Origin: Sphingobium sp. AP50
GTDB taxonomy: Bacteria; Pseudomonadota; Alphaproteobacteria; Sphingomonadales; Sphingomonadaceae
Length of the DNA stretch: 64,000 bases
Direction of reading: 5' to 3'
Assembly (NCBI RefSeq): GCF_900109095.1
Contig: NZ_FNYZ01000006.1
Location: 1-64,000 of the forward strand
Of this stretch, positions 59,970-64,000 are shown in pieces; positions within the stretch are counted from its first letter, which is position 1, and every line of letters starts with the position of its first letter. The notes beneath the pieces were generated by a model. That model did no database searches, was not told the origin of the DNA, and saw only the letters and a list, made by a program, of their open reading frames with translations. The position numbers and the translations under genes were made by a program.

Positions 59970-60757
59970 GCCTGAAGCTCACGATCCTGGGCAGCGGCAC
60001 ATCGTCCGGCGTGCCCCGGATCGGCAATGACTGGGGCGATTGCGATCCCGCCGAGCCGAAGAACCGGCGGACCCGCGTATCGATATTGGTGGAAAGCGCC
60101 ACGACCCGCATCCTGGTCGATACTTCGCCGGATATGCGGGCGCAATTGCTGGCGGCGGACGTCATCCAGATCGATGCGATCCTGTGGACGCATGACCATG
60201 CCGATCACACCCATGGGCTGGACGATGTGCGCCAGCTTTATCATCATCGCCGCACGCCGGTTCCCGGCTATGCACGGGCGCAGACGCTGAAGCTGATGCA
60301 GCAGCGCTTCGCCTATGCCTTTGAGGGGCTGAACGGCTATCATCCGACGATCGAGGCGCATGTCCTGCCCGATGGCCTGCGGATCGGCGATATCGACATT
60401 GCCTGCGTCGACCAGCCGCATGGCGAGATTTATTCGACCGGTTTTCGCTTCAGTCATGGCGGCCGGTCGATCGGCTATGCGACCGATTTCCATGCGCTGA
60501 CGCCGGATATGCTGGCGCTTTATGACGGGCTGGATGTCTGGGTTGTGGACGCGCTGCGGCACAAACCGCACCCGACCCATCCGCATCTGGCGCTGACGCT
60601 GGACGGGATCGCCGCGACTCGGCCGGGCCGTGCCATCCTGACCCATATGGACCAGAGCATGGATTATGCGACATTGTGCGATACGCTCCCCAAGGGGATA
60701 GAGCCGGGCTATGACGGCATGGTGGTGATATTGGACGCAAGCGAGCAGGGGGCCTGA
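59966..60757 (+). CDS. MBL-fold metallohydrolase (PhnP-like)
   Basis: 263 residues. The metallo-beta-lactamase metal motif HxHxDH is H76-D-H-A-D-H81 (TILGSGTSSGVPRIG at the start, WVVDALRHKPHPTHPHL near the end with the final metal ligand region). The DSGTSSG-like start (GSGTSSGVPR) is the PhnP group, cyclic phosphodiesterases. The conserved partner of tatD in alphaproteobacteria. The stop TGA shares its last base with the ATG of the next gene (60757). Confidence 0.88.
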   Translation: MSLKLTILGSGTSSGVPRIGNDWGDCDPAEPKNRRTRVSILVESATTRILVDTSPDMRAQLLAADVIQIDAILWTHDHADHTHGLDDVRQLYHHRRTPVPGYARAQTLKLMQQRFAYAFEGLNGYHPTIEAHVLPDGLRIGDIDIACVDQPHGEIYSTGFRFSHGGRSIGYATDFHALTPDMLALYDGLDVWVVDALRHKPHPTHPHLALTLDGIAATRPGRAILTHMDQSMDYATLCDTLPKGIEPGYDGMVVILDASEQGA

Positions 60758-61383
60758 TGGACGGCGATCAGACGGCATCGACCATCTGGTATGTGCTGGC
60801 GATCGTCTTCGTCGCATCCTCGCTGATCGGCCGTCGACTGGCCTGGGGCAGTGTGCTGAAGATGGCGCTGCTGTGGGTCGCGATCTTTGCCGGGCTGCTC
60901 GGCATCTTCAAATTCGCCCAATCTCAAGGCTATCTGACCGGCCGCTGGGCGGAGGAGGGGGAGGCCGTATCGGCGGATGAGGCCCCTGCCTCGCTGCCCA
61001 GGGCGCGCGCCGAAGGGGACACGTTGCGGATACCCGTCGCCCCTGATGGCCATTATTGGGTCGAAGGCAGGATCAACGGGTCGCCCGCGCGCTTCCTGAT
61101 CGATAGCGGGGCGACTTTCACGGCTTTGTCGGAAAATACGGCGCGTGCCGCCGGGCTCAACTATGATGTCGGTGCGCCGGGTGTCGTACTGTCGACCGCC
61201 AATGGCAAGGTCGAAGCGCGCCAATCGAGCATCGCCACGCTGGAAATCGGGCCGATACGGGCCAGCGACCTGCCCGTCGTGGTGTCGCCGGCCTTTGGCG
61301 AGGTCAATGTGATCGGCATGAACACGCTGTCGCGCCTGAAAAGCTGGGGCGTGCAAAATGGGGAAATGGTGCTGACGCCATGA
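60757..61383 (+). CDS. Retropepsin-like aspartic protease, membrane anchored
   Basis: 208 residues. Two N-terminal membrane helices (IWYVLAIVFVASSLIG; VLKMALLWVAIFAGLLGIFK) are followed by a single retropepsin-like domain with the catalytic D116-S-G (RFLIDSGATFTALS; Ser replaces the usual Thr), and the second half VIGMNTLSRLKSW. Such TIGR02281-type proteins work as dimers and face the periplasm. Overlaps the MBL gene in front and the MFS gene behind, so it is part of the coupled run. Substrate unknown. Confidence 0.85.
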   Translation: MDGDQTASTIWYVLAIVFVASSLIGRRLAWGSVLKMALLWVAIFAGLLGIFKFAQSQGYLTGRWAEEGEAVSADEAPASLPRARAEGDTLRIPVAPDGHYWVEGRINGSPARFLIDSGATFTALSENTARAAGLNYDVGAPGVVLSTANGKVEARQSSIATLEIGPIRASDLPVVVSPAFGEVNVIGMNTLSRLKSWGVQNGEMVLTP

Positions 61384-62681
61384 CGACATCAAAGGATGCG
61401 GGCGCGCCGACGCAGGCCCAGCGATTGAAGGCGATTATCGGCGGATCCACTGGTAATCTGGTCGAATGGTATGACTGGTATGCCTATGCCGCCTTCACCC
61501 TCTATTTCGCGCCGCATTTCTTCCCGAGTGAGGATCGCACGGCCCAATTGCTGAGCGCGGCGGGTATCTTTGCCGTCGGTTTCCTGATGCGACCGATCGG
61601 CGCCTGGCTCATGGGCGTCTATGCCGACCGGCATGGGCGCAAGAGCGGCCTGACGCTGTCGGTAGCGTTGATGTGTGCCGGGTCGCTGCTGATCGCGGTG
61701 ACGCCGGGTTATGAAACGATCGGTGTCGGCGCGCCGCTGTTGCTGGTGCTGGCGCGACTGATGCAGGGCCTGTCGATCGGCGGCGAATATGGTGCGAGTG
61801 CGACCTATTTGTCGGAAATGGCGGGCAAGAGCCGGCGCGGTTTCTTCTCCAGTTTCCAATATGTCACGCTGATTGCCGGGCAGTTGGTGGCGATCTGTGT
61901 CCTGCTGTTGTTGCAGGCGACTTTGAGCGAGGCGCAACTGGACGCCTGGGGATGGCGCATTCCCTTTTTCATCGGCGGAGCGCTGGCCGTCATCGTCTTC
62001 TGGCTGCGGCGCGGGCTGGCGGAGACGCAGAGCTTTACGGTGGCCAAGGCGCAGGGAGCCCCCAAGTCAGGCTTCGTCGAACTGATCACAAACCATCCGC
62101 GCGAGACGCTGACGGTGATGCTGCTGACGGCGGGCGGGACCATCGCCTTCTATGCCTACAGTATCTACATGCAGAAATTCCTGGTGAATACGAGCGGCCT
62201 TAGCCGGGAGACGGCGTCGCAGATCAATGCGGTGACATTGTTCCTGTTCATGCTGTTGCAGCCGGTGGCGGGCGCGCTGTCCGACCGGATCGGGCGCAAG
62301 CCGTTGATGGTCGGCTTCGGTGTGCTGGGGATGCTTTGCACCTATCCGATCTTCGCGACGCTGGCGACGACCAAGAACCCGGTGATTGCCGGCATATTGG
62401 TGATGGTCGGGCTGGTGATCGTGACCGGCTATACGTCGATCAATGCTGTGGTGAAGGCCGAACTCTTTCCCGCGCATATCCGCGCGCTGGGCGTTGCGCT
62501 ACCTTATGCGCTGGCCAATACCTTGTTCGGTGGGACGGCGGAGTTTGTCGCGTTGTGGTTCAAGCAGGCCGGGATGGAACAGGCCTTCTACATCTATGTC
62601 ACGGTGATGATCGCGATTTCGCTGACGGTCTATGTGAAGATGCGCGATACGGCGAAAAACAGCCTGATTAGCGAGGATTGA
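61380..62681 (+). CDS. MFS transporter, metabolite:H+ symporter (KgtP-like)
   Basis: 433 residues with twelve membrane helices. The start IIGGSTGNLVEWYDWYAYAA and the loop IGAWLMGVYADRHGRKSGLT are the metabolite:H+ symporter (MHS) subfamily patterns, which includes alpha-ketoglutarate and citrate permeases. A dicarboxylate or similar acid is the likely substrate. Overlaps the protease gene by four bases (ATGA), so it ends the coupled operon. Confidence 0.88.
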   Translation: MTTSKDAGAPTQAQRLKAIIGGSTGNLVEWYDWYAYAAFTLYFAPHFFPSEDRTAQLLSAAGIFAVGFLMRPIGAWLMGVYADRHGRKSGLTLSVALMCAGSLLIAVTPGYETIGVGAPLLLVLARLMQGLSIGGEYGASATYLSEMAGKSRRGFFSSFQYVTLIAGQLVAICVLLLLQATLSEAQLDAWGWRIPFFIGGALAVIVFWLRRGLAETQSFTVAKAQGAPKSGFVELITNHPRETLTVMLLTAGGTIAFYAYSIYMQKFLVNTSGLSRETASQINAVTLFLFMLLQPVAGALSDRIGRKPLMVGFGVLGMLCTYPIFATLATTKNPVIAGILVMVGLVIVTGYTSINAVVKAELFPAHIRALGVALPYALANTLFGGTAEFVALWFKQAGMEQAFYIYVTVMIAISLTVYVKMRDTAKNSLISED

Positions 62682-62852
62682 GGCAGTTGCTGTGACAGGG
62701 AGTGAGACACATGTTTGCGATTGCGCGATGATGATTGATTTAACATAATCCTTATTATCGAACTTATTAATATGGTTGGCGATAGGGGCTGTTCAGCGTT
62801 TCGCGCAGCCCCTATCGGATTGGCATAGCTTTTCCTCTGTTCGGATTTTCCT

Positions 62853-63632
62853 ATGTCCAAAGCCAGTCCCGCCGATATCATGCCGCTTGCCAATGTCATG
62901 GCGCGGTTGCGCGATTCGGATACAGGGTGCCCCTGGGATATCGAACAGGATTTCGCATCGATCGCGCCCTATACGATCGAGGAAGCCTATGAGGTTGCCG
63001 ACGCGATCGAGCGTAACGATATTGCGGCGCTGCGCGACGAACTGGGTGATTTGCTGCTTCAGGTTGCCTTCCACAGCCGTATTGCTGAACAGGAAGGCCA
63101 TTTCGCCTTGCAGGATGTAATCGACGCAATCACGCAGAAGATGATCCGTCGTCATCCCCATGTCTTTGGCGAAGGCGCACGGCGCGAGGATGGCCACGCC
63201 GAATGGGAGCACATCAAGGCGGCCGAGCGGGCTGAGAAGGAACCCGACCCGAGTGCGCTGGCCGGTGTCGCGGCAGCTTTGCCCGCGCTGCTGCGCGCGG
63301 AGAAGTTGCAGAAGCGCGCTGCGCGGACCGGGTTCGACTGGCCGGACACGGTCCGCGTGATCGACAAGATCGTCGAGGAACTGGACGAAGTGCGCGAGGC
63401 CGAAGGCCAGGAGCATCGCGAGGAAGAGATTGGCGACTTGCTCTTTGCCGTGGTTAACCTCTCACGCCATCTGAAGATCGATCCGGAAACGGCTTTGCGC
63501 AAGGGAAATGCCAAGTTCGAACGGCGCTTCCGGACGATGGAAGCCTTGGCTGGAGATGCTTTTGCCGGCTTGTCTCTCGATGCCCAGGAAGAGTTGTGGC
63601 AGGAAGCCAAGAGGCTGGAGAAGAAGGGCTGA
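62853..63632 (+). CDS. mazG: Nucleoside triphosphate pyrophosphohydrolase MazG
   Basis: 259 residues with two MazG repeats. The first holds the metal-binding ExxE pattern YTIEEAYEVADAIE and ELGDLLLQVAFHSRIAEQEG, the second VEELDEVREAEGQEHREEEI followed by GDLLFAVVNLSRHLK. It hydrolyses non-canonical or all NTPs to NMP and pyrophosphate. A single gene after a 170-base gap. The stop lies two bases before the convergent D-lactate dehydrogenase stop. Confidence 0.95.
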   Translation: MSKASPADIMPLANVMARLRDSDTGCPWDIEQDFASIAPYTIEEAYEVADAIERNDIAALRDELGDLLLQVAFHSRIAEQEGHFALQDVIDAITQKMIRRHPHVFGEGARREDGHAEWEHIKAAERAEKEPDPSALAGVAAALPALLRAEKLQKRAARTGFDWPDTVRVIDKIVEELDEVREAEGQEHREEEIGDLLFAVVNLSRHLKIDPETALRKGNAKFERRFRTMEALAGDAFAGLSLDAQEELWQEAKRLEKKG

Positions 63633-63633
63633 C

Positions 63634-64000
63634 CTACCCTGCCTCTTGGCTTCCTGCCCTTGGCACGGATACCGGATAGAGCGGCGCGCCATGCGCTTCA
63701 AAGGCGGCGATATTGGCGATGGTGGTTTCGGCGATCGCGGTCAGCGCTTCACGGGTGAAGAAGGCCTGATGCCCGGTGATCAGGACATTGGGGAAGGTCA
63801 GCAGCCGGGCGAAAAGGTCGTCGCGGATCGGCTGATCGGACATGTCGTTGAAGAACAGTCCCTCTTCTTCCTCATAGACGTCCAGCCCGACATAGCCGAT
63901 GCGGCCAGCCTTCAAGCCTTCGACCAGGGCACGGGTATCGACCACGGCGCCGCGACTGGTGTTGATCAACATGACGTCGGACTTCATCCGTGCGATGGCA
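63634..64000 (-). CDS. D-lactate dehydrogenase-like 2-hydroxyacid dehydrogenase, partial
   Basis: The C-terminal ~122 residues are visible; the gene begins beyond the window's right edge. The segment [20 protein letters not shown] and [20 protein letters not shown], with the catalytic His in [15 protein letters not shown], is the D-isomer-specific 2-hydroxyacid dehydrogenase family, LdhA type (reduces pyruvate to D-lactate). Convergent with mazG. Confidence 0.85.
   Translation of the reverse strand, partial: AIARMKSDVMLINTSRGAVVDTRALVEGLKAGRIGYVGLDVYEEEEGLFFNDMSDQPIRDDLFARLLTFPNVLITGHQAFFTREALTAIAETTIANIAAFEAHGAPLYPVSVPRAGSQEAG

Noticed and set aside
1..64000. CRISPR array, defence island or biosynthetic gene cluster
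   Set aside because: No evenly spaced repeats with spacers, no cas-like or known defence genes, and no multi-enzyme secondary-metabolite genes were seen.

Overview
This 64 kb window is a GC-rich chromosomal segment of an alphaproteobacterium, most likely a sphingomonad (Sphingomonas/Sphingobium type). That assignment is inference from protein character: two large TonB-dependent receptors, a TorF-like porin, an RcnB-like proline-rich protein, sphingomonad-style small periplasmic proteins, and repeated palindromic intergenic elements of the kind common in that family. No rRNA, CRISPR array or intact prophage is visible. Most of the window is ordinary core genome on both strands; the accessory signal sits at the left edge, around a tRNA-Ser near 52.3 kb, and in scattered repeats.

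Layout. 1-820: an IS3-family insertion sequence (cut by the window edge) has truncated a large serine recombinase whose stop codon lies inside the 3' end of tRNA-Asn. 0.9-6.4 kb: nadK and moaA, an EAL/GGDEF protein, a MAPEG protein, a porin and a small secreted protein. 6.8-13 kb: mfd, sdhE and recG, separated by palindromic repeats. 13-22 kb: MscS channel, PilZ protein, tyrS, anmK, small secreted proteins, a CoxE-like VWA protein, a soluble chemoreceptor-like protein and DUF817. 22-33 kb: Tat-exported GH27 alpha-galactosidase, M28 peptidase, GST, PHA depolymerase, phosphoesterase, MFS exporter, MocA-like transferase, folE with a FolM-like reductase, and enoyl-CoA hydratase. 33.4-37.2 kb: a structured leader ahead of a TonB receptor translationally coupled to a secreted membrane-dipeptidase-family enzyme. 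37-41 kb: a valine-catabolic set on the minus strand (mmsB, 3-hydroxyisobutyryl-CoA hydrolase, acyl-CoA dehydrogenase). 41-48.9 kb: LysR regulator, methyltransferase, RcnB-like protein, ABC-2 exporter, MATE pump, DUF808 and small unknown proteins. 49-52.4 kb: TonB siderophore receptor, unknown ORFs and tRNA-Ser with a broken second tRNA-Ser. 52.6-63.6 kb: a cell-wall and replication run (mltB-like, rlpA, dacC, tmk, holB, metG, tatD, MBL hydrolase, retropepsin-like protease, MFS symporter), then mazG and the end of a D-lactate dehydrogenase.

How the genes work together. rlpA, mltB-like and dacC remodel peptidoglycan and anmK recycles it. dacC, tmk, holB, tatD, MBL, protease and MFS have overlapping start/stop codons, so this looks like one long translationally coupled transcript with a possible break before metG. 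The acyl-CoA dehydrogenase, hydrolase and mmsB, with the nearby enoyl-CoA hydratase, cover the isobutyryl-CoA to methylmalonate-semialdehyde steps of valine breakdown. The least explained pieces are the long hairpin leader before the receptor-dipeptidase operon, a three-copy dispersed element (17.6, 27.7 and 38.2 kb), and the two tRNA loci that look like old integration scars.
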